From Owenia fusiformis (Eukaryota > Annelida > Polychaeta > Sabellida > Oweniidae): a DNA stretch of 64,000 bases. The notes below the pieces were generated by a model that ran no database searches, was not told where the DNA came from, and saw only the letters and a program-made list of their open reading frames with translations. The position numbers were made by a program, and so were the translations under genes. The stretch lies in the NCBI GenBank assembly GCA_903813345.2, contig CAIIXF020000005.1:20463375-20527374 (forward strand), in the 5' to 3' direction. This document shows positions 36,470-50,400 of the stretch, piece after piece; the first letter of the stretch is position 1, and every line of letters starts with the position of its first letter.

Positions 36470-39400
36470 CAATCTGTCAACAATTGGCCAGTTTTAAAAC
36501 CTCTGTCAATAGGATTCCTGTTTTAAATTATTTTTGTTCAACATCAATATAGAAAAGCCCCTATGACTCCTGGTTCAAAAGCTCGCCTATTTTGTAAATG
36601 GCTGCCATTTTTGTCTCGCGAAATTCACTTTTTGACCATTTGGCTTAAAAATTCTGTCGATAGGATTCACGTTTCAAGTCATTTTTGTTCAACATCTATA
36701 CAGAAAACTCCCCTATGACTCCTGGTTCAAAAGCTTGCCTAATTTCAAAATGGTCGCTCTACAAATAATTTCAGGTTTCCTGCATTGTAAAAAGCCATGT
36801 CACTGTAAAGAGTAGTTGTATGAAATAATTTTGTTACAAAGAATCGACAAAAAGTTATATCCGTTTTTTTATTTTCAGCCATTTTAGTTAACATTGATTT
36901 GTCCATCTGTCTCGCGAAATCCACTTTTGGACCATTTGCCTTAAAGGCCCCATATAAAGTTTAAACCACTTTGGCTTATATTGTAGTCTTACCCAATGTT
37001 ATCAAAGTATGATATGTGAAACTTTTTTTTTAAATTTCAAAAAGTGGTTTTTGATAGACTTTTTGTTCCAAAATTTGTGAATTTATTTAAAACCAACTTT
37101 TAGAGGTCACTCATATCTTCTAATTAGCCACAATTCATACCAATGCATAGCATTCATCCTCCCATGTTTTTTGCCGAAAAAATTAAGAAAATCGGTTCAT
37201 AAATAAGCAAGAAATGAACTTATTAGCGCATGAAAATGGTTCTGAGAAAAATGCATTTCAAAATTTTAGTTCTCATAGAAACAAATGGTACAATGATATC
37301 TAAAACATAATTTATTCTTCCTTTTAACCTGTTTAGACAATCAACATTGTTTTTTATGAAAGTCTAACATATTAAGAAAAGATTGACATCGAAAAAAAGT
37401 TTTTGGTACCTTAGTGACATCACTAATGTTTCAAAATATTTTTGATATGTTAAAACATTGAAGTGGCCCATTAAATATGGCATTTTATTATTGAAATAGT
37501 GTGTCCTTTCTTCAACCTTTGCATTGGTGTTAAAAAGATAATCTTTTTTGAAATGCATTAAGAAATATTTGATGATTAAGAAATTTCAACTTTTTTTGAA
37601 AAATGGCGGGAAATTTGAATATTTGAGAAATGAAATGCTCACAACTTTTTTTTCAAAAATTTTTTTATTCAAAAATCTCTAAAACCACTTTTTAAGTCCT
37701 GACAAATAGTAAATGAATGATAAAAAAATATTTTCAAACTTTAGACGGGGACTTTAAAACCTCTGTCGATAGGATTCCAGTTTAAAGTTATTTTTATTCA
37801 ACATCAATACAGAAAACCCCTATTGACTCCTGGTTCAAAAGCTTGCCTATTTTCAAAATGGTTCTATTTTTAATAATTTCAGGTGTCCTGTATTGTAAAA
37901 AGCCATGTCATTGTAATACAGTACTATTTAAATTCCTTTCTACCAATTCTTGAGAATGAAATAAAATGTCTTTCCGGACCTTGTTGGAACAAAATAACAC
38001 ATACAACATTTTCTTATACCTCTCAATATTATAGTTATACAAAGGATTTAACAAAAAGAATGCAAAAACTTAAAACAAAACCCCCCAATGAAATAAAAAT
38101 TGAGATAAAATTTTTATTTCATTAACAAGATAACTTTTTTAAAATCAACCAAACTTTCCTCCTTTGTACTGTACAATATTGAGAGACCTAAACATGTTGT
38201 GTTTATGTCGTTTTGTTCCAATGAGGTTCGGATAGATGTTTCATTTCATTCCGAACATATGATACCAAGAACAAAAGAAGTGTCTGATGTGTTTTCTAAA
38301 ACAATATAGAGAAAAGTATATATATACAGGGTGGTCCAAAAAAAAGTGAACCCCTGCAACTGGCCATATTTCCCTTATTACTTGCAGGAATTCTTTTTTA
38401 TTTTCACATGTTGTAGAGGAAGGTCTAAAATTTATGTTGGTACCATACATTTTTCTTAGTCTTGAAATTTGCAGAAATTATAAGCCCTAACCAAATATTA
38501 CTGAAAATGGACAAATTGTGATTTTCAATATCCGCGATTCTTCAACCCTTTAACACCTGTCCCCTGAGAATTTTTTAAGCTGCAGTCTTAAAGAACTAAT
38601 ATTTTCTGACTTTGTTCAATTTTAAATCCTGCACATTATGGCTTAAACTAGCATCCTACATTTGTTAGTTGCAAAGTTATTGTGATCCAAAGAGATTAAG
38701 CTTCCACAGACAAAAACATTTTCCAGTGAAATCATGAACATACCCCTATATGATCTTGAAATGTCAATATCTTCATAAATCATGGACCAATTCTCATGAT
38801 ATATGGCTCAAAACATTGAGCATTGGATTTTCTTTTTTTTTTAAAGATATTTGATGAAGGGGTTATCAGATTCCTGGTCACAGGGGGCAACTTCCTTCCA
38901 TAAGAGGCCCCCTCTAATTATTGGTGTAGGTAACATACCCCTGAACTGTGGAACAGTTAAAAATGCATCAAAATGATCAATGAAAGTGTGAAATGTGTTT
39001 TCTGCTTGATTAGTGTCCCCTTTATCATATGGTAGGGTTTTAAACTTGTATCTCTAACTGAAAGCTGTTTAAGATCATCCAATGTGTTTCAACAATTTCT
39101 GTGAATCACATTTGTAAAATTTTGTACAATATCTAATTTCCAGGCATGTTTGTTAAAAAAATTGTAATTTCTTCAGTATTTAAGACTGAGAATAAATTAT
39201 GGCATCAACCAAAATTTTAGACCTTTCTCTACAACGTGTGATAATATGACCCAATTCATGCATGTATTAAGAAAAATGTAGCCTGTTGCAGGGGTTCACT
39301 TTTTTTTGAACCACCCTGTATATATTTCAAATTATGATATTACCATCCAAAAGATGACCTTTAAATTGACATCGTGTAAATTTTTCAGAATGTTTTGATG

Positions 39401-42400
39401 ACTAGTTTAAGAGAAACGCGTGTTTAAAAGGTTCACCATATCGAAACCACTCCTTTCCTGCCATTTTTCAAATAAAAGTTGTAGTTTTCTAAAAAATCAT
39501 CAAATATTCCACTATACAATGCAAAACACAACATCTTTTCAAACATCTTTGCAAAGATTGGACAGATGACACCATTGAACCACTTTCATGTGAAAAAACA
39601 CTTTTTGAAGTTAAAAAAAAGTTTCACATATCATATTTTGATAACATTGAGATAGACTACAATATAAGCTAAAGTGGTTTAAACTTTATATGGGGCCTTT
39701 AAACCAAGTAATGCATTTAATAGTTACTCGATGCTTGTAAAGCTATAAAAAATAAGCACTATTTTTGTTCTAATTTTATTTATTCAACTTTGAATAACAT
39801 GTCTTGAAGGTTAAAAATAAATGCAGAACATCAAAAAATTTGAATATTTTATATTTTCTCCATCAGGGTCGACAACCAGCCTGTCTATGTACCTTATGAT
39901 ATTCGTGTGAGATCCTGGAATGCAGAGGGCTCAAGTGAAGTGGAACCAACAGTTGTTACTGGCTACTCTGGTGAAGCTGGTAAGTCAAACTATTCTACAG
40001 TGATATAGACATACATCATTTTCTTCAGAAAGCATTACTGTATAACATGAAATATTGACGTGGATATAAAGTTGCCGATTGCCGAATGTAAAACAGAAAT
40101 GGCAACATAAATTTCGGAAATATAATTAAGTAATTGAAGATCGATCTTAGTGGGCGATAATATGGTAGTTGTCTAACGTGCGTTAACTTACTGTAATAGG
40201 GTAATTTTCGAACGAGTATCAACGATAAAATCGAAGCTTTATTCCCCAGCATAAAATTACAATAAAAAGTTAATAATAAAAATGTTGCAGTTAAAATGCA
40301 TGCAGTAAAATCTATAAAATATTAAAAGGATTGTCATGTTAAAGAGTTAAAATGTCAGAAGATCTAATTGTATCCAAGTGCTTTGGAAATCCCAGTATTA
40401 AAAGTTTTTAATCCCAATTTTAAACGTTTTTAATCCTGGTATTAATTTTCCTGAGCCTATGGAATGCAGGTATTATGTGAATAAATCACTCGAATTGTCA
40501 CTCATAATGTCAGGATGTCAGGTTTTCTGAGTCAGTCAAATGAAGGTGATTAAAATTCAGTTGTAAATCAAAATTATATTAGGGGTGTCAGCGTAGCAAT
40601 ATTTTATTTGGCTTTACATTTAGGGGTGTCAGGTCGGTAAACTTATATTCGGCAATAACAATTTTAATCCAATTCCGAAAATAAATCATCCGGATTTAAT
40701 ACATGTTATACAGTATACTGTGCATCGAAATCAATATTGTCAGCATAGTATTCAATAAACATGAGTATAATGATTTCCGTTGACACAAACGTGATATTGC
40801 CCGTTCTAAACATGAAACTGAAGCTGTTCTGGTATTTGAAGTAGACTTCTTAGCGCTTGTTTTGTACGCGCGCTATATACATTACTGTATTGATTCATGG
40901 ACTTTGCGTTTGCAGTTGCATTGTGAAAAACATCGCTAGCTTAAAGTCTCCATTCAGAAAAATCACCCAGTTTACATAAAGTTCCTAACTCTCTGGAACT
41001 TAACTGTGAAGTTACAGAAAACAGAAAACATGAAATGTGGTTTTCCACTTACTCATTTTCTAAATGTTTGATGATTATCACTTACACTCTTATGCCAAGC
41101 TCCCAAATTGCTTCAAACTGAGAAGTAACTTGGCCATTTAATGTTCATTGACATGAGCATATATTTAATATATATTTTATTAATGTTTCATGTGAGAAGG
41201 GCATTGTACAATTCTATTTGTGATATAATATACATTTGTTTTGAATTATATTGCAGAGCCTCTTGTGGCACCACAGAATTTCAACTATGATGAGTCAACA
41301 TTGACGGCTACAGAGTGTACTTTTACCTGGGACCAAGTTGATACATCCCCTTCTCAGATCAGGGGCTACTTCAGAGGGTACAGGGTAAGTCATGTTTCTT
41401 TATACAATCAGTTTTCTTGCTGGTTAACCCTAGATGTGCGTTGAGCGAGTTTACTCGCTTTGACGTCACATTCCATGTAGACGATCGGCGAGTTTACTCG
41501 CTTGATAATGTTGAAAGTGTTTGCAAAAAGTCAGAAGTCTTTACTTAAATAATTTGCTGCTGTTCTTCTCCAAATGTGATGGTTTTGATAGTTGATGGTG
41601 TTGTTAACATTCATACAACATAATTTTTACAAAATAAGTTAATTAGACACAATAATAAATGAAACAAAAATAAATTTAAACTTTTCATTTCGAAAATATT
41701 GACTGGTAGTTCGAAACCGGAAGTAGTCGTAAGTGAACAATTTATTTTTATTTTTTGGATTAAATTGAAGAATACTCATCAAATATGAGAAATCAAAGGG
41801 TTAAGATTCCTCTTGTGTAGTGCAAATGTTTAAGTATTTAACCATGCATACTACATGTAAAATAAAATACTACAAATATTTCCCGAAAGCCTTACATCAT
41901 TTTTCAAAACTTATAGTTCCCATAATTTTACTAAAAAATGTGCCTGTTTTAGAAATATCAAAACAAGATATTGAATATCACTATTGTTTATAGCTATTGT
42001 AGCTAAGACCAGCAACTGACCAATTATGTTTGAGTTTTCTACATTAGAATAGACAAAAATGATTTCTGTTTTTTATTTTTAGATCCAGTACTGGGCACAA
42101 AAGGATGGACCACAGGAGATGCGAGAAGAAGATATCATTCTGATAGATACACGTTGGTCTGATGGACGTCGTAAGAAGCGACAGTTGCCCTCAACCGTCT
42201 CGTACAGGGTGAAACATCTGCCTCAGTACCAAGAAGTGATTGCAAGAGTGTTAGTGCTAAACAAACGATATGCTGGACCCACTAGTGCTGAGCTTTCATT
42301 CAGAACCAGAGAGGGGGGTAAGACAGAATGTTTTAGACATTATTATTGTTAAAAATACCAATTTACATACTTGTCTTTTAGTTTTCACTTTTATTTGATG

Positions 42401-45400
42401 AGATGAAACACTATGCATAAAACTTTGCTATCTTGAAAATGCACTTATTAAAATATCAGTGCTTCAGTCAATGAGGGAAACTGATATTATTATTCCACCA
42501 AACGAAGTACTAGGGGGATATAGGAAAGCTGTCCGTCCTTTTGTCTGTCCTTCCGTTTGTACGGGCGATAACTCAAATATTGGTTGACGGATTTGATTCA
42601 AATTTTATAGGCTTATGTTTTATAGGCTTATGCCTTATGGGGGTAGAATCTCTGCTCGAGAAGGAATTTTCAATATGGCCGCTTAATTCAAATGGCGGCC
42701 ATTTTTCATAAAAAATGTAATCTTTGATTACACAAATACTAGTTGACGGATTTTGTTCAAATTTTATATGCTGATGCCTAGGGACAAAGTAGATTTGTTC
42801 AAGAAAGAATTTTCAAGATGGTGGCTGAGATTTTACAATTGCCACCATTTTTTTCTTAAAAATACTTAATCTTTGATAACTGAAATACTAGCTGATGGAT
42901 TTGGTTCAAATTTTATATGCTGCTGCCTAGGGAAAAAGGACCTACCCTGAAGAAGAGATTTTTAAAATGGCTTCTAAATATCAAAATGGCGGCCATATTT
43001 CGTACAAAACGTAATCTTTGCTAAATTAAATACCATTAATGGTTCAAATTTTATATGATGATGCCTAGGGAAAAAGTAGATTTGTTCAAGAAGGAATTTT
43101 CAAAATGGCTGCTGAATTTCAAAATGGCTGCCATTTTTCATAAAAAACCGTAATCTCTGATAACTCAAATACTAGTCAACGGATTTAGTTCAAATTTTAT
43201 ATGCTGATGCCTAGGGATAAAGGAGCTACGCTGAAGAAGAGATTTAGAATGGCTGCTAAATACCAAAATGGCGGCCATTTTTTGTAAAAAGTTCTCTGTT
43301 TACATATTGTTATAAAGTTTTAGGCCATGTCCTGATAATCAGTGGCTGTGCCAATAAATAAATAAATTTGTTATACTCAATGAAAGGCAATTTAGAGTAG
43401 ATTGTAAATATTGTATCGGTTTTGTAATTTGGGCCTCGTAAAATTCAAAATGGTCGCTTATGTGGAATAATTTTCTCTCTTCAAAGTATGGCTATATTCT
43501 TTTCAAATTGAAAGAAATTTAGGAGATTGTTTTTGTTTTGCTGATTTGTGCCTCAGAAAATTCAAATTGTCTTTATTTTTTGTGTCTTTAAATGGTCACC
43601 CAAAAAATGTTTTTAAAATTGGTAGAAATTGTGATATATCTCTAATGTTTCCAATGTTTATATATTTTTTGTGACAAATAAAACTTCATATATGTTATAA
43701 TGTTCGTTGGGATTTGCTACTCCGTAAGGTTGCCGTTTTCTAAAATGTTTAAAATGATTTTTGTCATTTTCCAGTCCCAGGCCCTGTGTCCAGTTTTGAA
43801 CTTTTAGCAGTTGGTCAGAACCACTTTGATCTTAAATGGGGCAGACCCATACAGAACAATGGTATCCTGACAGGCTACCAGTTGGCTTTCCAAAAAAGTA
43901 AGTAAACATCGTCAACTGTATTTCAAACTGACTCGGTTATCAGACAAGAAATACAAATTGTGCATAACAGTATTTCACAAGTAAATACCTTTATGAAAGA
44001 GTGTAACAATTACTAAGGTATGCACAGTAAAATTAATAGTTCATTTTATTAAGCTAAAAAAGATTAAAATGAATAATATAATTTTGTATAATAGCATGAT
44101 GCATGAAGGTATAAATAGGCCTTCCTTAACTTTTTCATTTTGTGTTTCCAGTCAAAGGTTTGAATCTAGATGTGCTCCAAGAAAGACCCCCTATAATGAA
44201 CGCAAGTGCCACTGAGGGCAGACTGAATGGTCTCCAGGCTAGCACAGACTACAGGGTGTATCTGTGGGGTATCACCCAGAAGGGACGTGGAGAGGAATAC
44301 TTCATGGACCTACGAACATCAGATCCTGGGCGTTAGAACCTTATATTATTATTCATAATTGTATTAGTTTTTATTTTTCGTAGAGGTCTACCTGGTTAAT
44401 ATTAGTTTTGATCCTGAGTCACTAGTTTTCAAGAAACATTACATTATCATTTTGATTTTTTCAGAGGTCAGAACTGCGAAAAAAGAAATTAACCAATATT
44501 GCTATAAAGATGGCTAATCCGGCGGATCCATCCACCTGATTTCAAACTTTTAAAAACTTAACTTTTTCGCGCCAATCTTATGATCCAATTAGATTGCCCG
44601 ATTTATTCAGTGCCTTACATGACTTCCTGTTGACCTAGAAATGGCGATCTTTGGAAAAATATTTCCCAATTCAACAATTTAAACAGAATTTTAGTCGTTT
44701 TTAGTGAACAAATCATACAAAATGGCGGCCAAATATGATCACAACGAAAATGTGGAGGAAATGGATTGCGATTTTGAGCTCTTAAGGCTCTTGGAAGCCG
44801 ATAATGGCCATCGAAAAAAGAAACTAGAATATTTTCTGAATGGAAAAGTTGAACATTCGATCGCTACAAATTCAGTTTTGGATTCCGAACAGACGTTGAA
44901 GCTTCCCAGGGGCAAAACGGCGGAAATGCGAAGGAGTATTCATGGTATATTCATGCCCGAGTCATGTTTATTTACGAAAAAATTCATGAGAATTTATTTC
45001 CATGAGCCAGGACGGTGAATCTTCCTTTTGTGAAAATTTTATCCAGATTCATTCAGTAGTTATTGAGATATTAATTTTTTAGTCCAGGCATATCATTTTT
45101 TGCACTCTTTGAAAAATAAACCAGTCGCGTGGGATATATTTGCTGAAATAAGGCAGCATGCTTAAGGTTAATTAGCTCAAGCCCTGGTGTGTAGATACCA
45201 AGGCAAAAGATGGCAGTTCCTGTTGAATAATAACATGAAAAAATCTTAATGCAAAATCACAGCACATTAAAGTTAAATGTGCCAGTTTAACATTGTTTCT
45301 TCAAAATAACTGTTATTTAGGTATGTTACACCATCTTGTTAAAGTTGTATGATCTTGATTTATTGGGTTATTAACGTCTTGACTACCAGAGTGATGAGAT

Positions 45401-47455
45401 TTCTTGTCACCTAAAAAACAACTTTGAAACCCAGAGTGACAAGATAATCTGACAAGAAAAATTTCACTAAAATTGCTCTTATTTGAAGAAACTTCATTCA
45501 TTTTACACAAAATAACTTTTAAAAGTGTAGAAAACATCTCTGCCAACTGATTTCACTAAATTGAGCATCACCTGTTGTGTAAGCATGTATATATAGTTAC
45601 ATGTCAAAAGCTGGCAAAAATGAAAAATTCTCTGGTTTCACACACATTTTAGAGCCTGGGATTTAAGAGGTTAAAACTTGGAGAATTTTTTTCAAAAATT
45701 GAATTTGTTTGCCATTTCAGCACCAGGAGCGCCATCATTTGTGATCACTAATGTTACGGAGACTGCTGTCAACTTGACGTGGGTACCCTCCCGTTCTGGC
45801 ATTCCTGGTAGTGTCTTCTATGTACAGTTCCGAAGACAAGGTGAGATAAGTGTCATACTGCTAGGTTTTGATTGTAGAAAAATGAATTTTTCAATCATAA
45901 AAAGAGACAGAGTTTAGTTGAAAATAGTTATGAAGAACATTATTACACTCGGAGGTAGTTAAGTTGTCAATCATTATTTTTTATGACTGAAATTTCCTAC
46001 AGAATTTTGTTTTTCATCATCCTAATTTCCTAATTTTGAGTGAATATTTTTTGAGGAACAATAAAGGTCATTGAGGTAAATCAAAATATAGCGTCAAATT
46101 ACTAAAGAAGTTGATTTTGAACTGTGAAGTGCAGATGTGCAGAATCACCAAAAGGTGGTGTGACATTCTACATTTTCTTAGTTCATTTTTTTAGTTAGAG
46201 GGTGTTAAAGGGGATTTAAGTTAATTGAAATTCTATATTTGTGAAAATGTTGATTTTGAAGAGTAATTTGGGTGAATGCAAATCTACATTTTAATATTAA
46301 GTGAATTATTTACTTTATGTTGCTTTATAGGCAAGTGGGAATGGCAGCAGAGTCCTGATGTGTATGCTACACGCTACCACAATCTGACCAACTTAGATAC
46401 TGGCAGCTATTATGAAATCAGGGTGATTGCAAAGAATGGAGCTGGTGACGAGACACCTAGTGCTATACAGGAGGTCTGGACAAAAGGAACTGGTGAGAAT
46501 ATTTCAAATAGTTAATAGGGGTTTCATGTCTGTTTTGTACTAATACTGCATTTTACCATTATTATTTTACCATTATTTATTTTACCATTATTTTTATTTG
46601 GTATATAAATTATGTACTATGACGTTAACTAAAGCGAATTCAAATAAATGGCTCCACCAAAGGTATTTATTATGATATCATTGGTACAGTTGATAAACTT
46701 GGAAAATTGATAAATTCAACATAATTATATTGTCATTAAATGAAACATAGTGTAATGTTATGCACTAATATTACTTTATTTGTTTCTAATTTCAGAGTCT
46801 GTTCAATCATTCATTTCTTTCCTCTGGCTCCTCATCATGTTATTAGTCCTCCTCATTTTCTTCATCCTGGTTGGCCTTGTCTTCTACTTCCATAAGAAGT
46901 TACCTGAACGACAAGAAGGTAAGCAAAATTCAACAACAGTATCTTCATGCCTTAAATTTTTATTTATTTCATGGTATTGTATTACTTGATGAATATATGT
47001 CAGTTGAATAACAAAAAAGTTTGTTAATAATACAGTGAAAGTCATTCTGAGATTATTCAGCATTTCATTTGTCACCAGGCATGCTAGATTATGCTCTGTA
47101 CATAAGGCTTGTAGTGCTTAGTTCCTATCATATATATGTATGCCTTTTAGAGGATATTGTGACACAATTTTTATCAAGTTATTTTGGTCGACCCAAAAAT
47201 CAGAACCCTCTAAAAGTGTAATAATTCCTAAATACCCATCCTATCAACCCAACTTTTTATGTGCATTAACTAGAATCTATGGATGATAATATGATATTAA
47301 GTCTTTTACACAAAATTCATTATTTTCGATATCATGAATGATCTTAGAATGTGTCCAATTTCTGGAAAATCAACATTGAGACAAAATCATATCTTGAGAT
47401 TTTATGAGGAAATTCCGAAGAAGATGTGAAATGAAAGTCTCATTTAATATTTTAA

Positions 47456-47488
<33 letters not shown>

Positions 47489-50400
47489 TGTATATACAGG
47501 GTGTTCCAAAAGTAACAGGACTGGTGCTGGCATTTTGTTGGATATGCACCAATTGTCTTCAAAATCGTACATAATATACTTTCATGTATTGTTACTAAAA
47601 TTGCAAAGTTTCGATAAAAATTATTAAACTGGGGTAGAGTTATGGTTGCTATGGTAACATGACATCACAATACCCGGGGCAACATTCGACGCAGAAAATT
47701 ACGGAGACTTTAAGCATTTTGTACATCCCATATCAAAGTTAGAATCCAACAACTGGTGGGAATTACATTTGCTAAATACATCATTTGATATTCCTATCTA
47801 TCCTCCACTTTGACAAGTAGGTCCTCTTGGGTCAGTCTAAGATTAACACTCTGTATCCATGACTCAAACACATGAGTGAACCCATTTGATGACATGTCAC
47901 GCAGGGTTGATAGGACAACTTGGGGAAGGTCATTCTCATCTTTAACGGTCTTACCGCGCTGATTACATTCCCTTCTCCACATAAAAGTAAAAATTAGATA
48001 TTGCATGATCAGAAGATTATGGGGCATGGTCTTAGACCTCAAGACCTAGCTCCGCTATAGGTGCAGTGGTCTTTAATGCTGACTTGCGGGCAGGTGCTTT
48101 ATCAAGGTTGGTTACTGGTTTCATATTGGGTATTTTCAAAAACTCAACAGTGAATTGTGCAGAGTGTTATACATAATTATATTTCAGGAAATTGAATAAA
48201 CATTATTATTATGAAATCATACTTGAATCTGAGTTGTAGAGCAACACCATAACTATAAAGCAACTAATAAAACAAACAAGAAATGTTGTATTGTAATAGG
48301 TGAATTAGATACTTTCTTCAGTTATATAAAAATGTTAGATACTACATTTTCATGAAAAAGTTGCCCCGGGTATTGTGATGTCACGTTACTATAGTAACCA
48401 TAACTTTACCCACATTTTATCATTTTTTCTGAAACTTTACAATTTTAGTAACACTACGTCAAAGTACAATTTGTGAAAATTTGAACACACTCGGTGCAGA
48501 ATTTACAAAATGCTAGCACCAGTCCTGTTACTTTTGGAACACCCTGTATTTCTCATTTTATAACTTTGTATACAAGTACATCAGGTCATTTTACAATATT
48601 ACAATATTTGTGAAAAATGATATAATTTCAATTCTTGAACATTATTACAATAGTTTACAAATATAACGTACCATAAGTTGTTTAACCATTCATTAAAATA
48701 AGTATAGTTAGTGTCTTGTACCTTATAGCCAAAGACAAGAGTTTTATACTTTTTCAAGCTTAATTCAATTTTAAAATGATCTAAAATATAATTTTCAAGT
48801 TGGTCTATTACATTAAGTACTCTATGACATTGAAAGAACAAATGTTTATAGTCTTCTACTTGTCCGCAAATATCACACTTGTCGTTAACACTTATTTTCC
48901 ATCTTAGAAGTAATTGTTTGCATGGTAAAATATAATGTAAAAGTTTGTATTTAAAATTGGCCACTTTTTTATTTTTGGATTGCTTTAAAAGTATCCAAGT
49001 CTGTTGAAACAGCATTTGACTATTTTGAATTTCACAAAGATTAATCCAAAATGATTCCAAATATGTTTTAGCTGCTATATGTTCCAACAAGATTGAATAT
49101 ATGTCTCTAGAACTTGCATGTTTATCCAAAAATCTATAATGCTTCAATTTACTGTCATAAAATCCTAAACTTACATTTGTATTAACATATGTACATCTGC
49201 TTGCCTCACTAAATATTTTAACTCTATATTGAAATGGCAAAGATTGCTTAACAGTTATATATTCTGCCATCCAATTGACCCTAGATTTAAGCTTATGAAG
49301 AATTTCATCTTGGGTACACATAAGATCATTAACATATAATATATTTGAATTTATCCAGTTTACAAAATACAAACATTTGTTATTGAAAGTTATGTCTTTA
49401 TTGTGCCATATCACCATTTGTCTAATTTCTGCAAATGTTATGTTATCAATTTTGGATTCTGAGCCTCCAAGAATACTCCAAGCATGGAGTAAATCTTTGT
49501 AAAATTGAGGCAAGATACTAAAATTACAAATATTCTCTGGTTTTCCATAAGTAGATTTAAATATCAAAGTATCTGGGAGTCCAGTTTTACTTAATATCTC
49601 TCTTGCTAGAATATTCCAACTTGCATGTTTATTCCCATACTCAATGTCTAATATCCATTTAATTTTAAAGGCCCTGAATTTAGATTTTAAGTGAGGCATT
49701 GAAAGTCCACCTTTAGACAAAGTATTAATTAAGACAGATCTTTTAATTTTATCTCTTTTTCCATCCCACAAAAATGAATAAAGTTCTGAAGTAATTTCTT
49801 TCAAAAAAGTTTCATTTGGTGTGTCAATGCTTTTTGCTAAATACATCAGTTTAGATAATGCAAGTGTTTTAATGATAACTATTTTCCCATAAAGAGTAAT
49901 CTTGCGTTTTTTCCACAAAGACAATGACTTTCTCATTTTATCTGCTATGCTATTCCAATAACCCAGATGCGAGTAGAAATAATCTTGATTTACGTCATTA
50001 AAAATTCAAAATTCAGTCAAATTAATATCATATTTGAAATCTACATGTAAAATTACTTCTAGAAATGTGGTTTTAAAAAGTGTTTATCAACTTTGAAAAA
50101 TTAATTGTTTTTGAAAATGTGACTTCTAGCTCGGGGAGATTCCCCATAGACCCCATGCTATTAAATCACAAAAAATGAAATATCTTTTCTTTTAGTGGAC
50201 AGATAATATTTTGCTTTACTGGGGATATTTTCATTAGTATAAGTATCAGACACATAAGGTTTATATTAAAATTGAGCCACTTAAATTGATAATATTCAAG
50301 TTTAAGGGAACTTTCTTATATACCTGCCATGTTAATTGACCCGAATCAGCCACCTGGTGGTGAAACTGGTAACTACCTACTCACATTTGGGTAATTAAGA

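Noticed and set aside
36945-39698. A single 2.75-kb TTAA element spanning both inverted AGGCCCCATATAAAG ends
   Set aside because: The repeat flanking the left end resumes at 37754, showing the element ends at 37753. The segment at 39595-39706 is a partial second copy.
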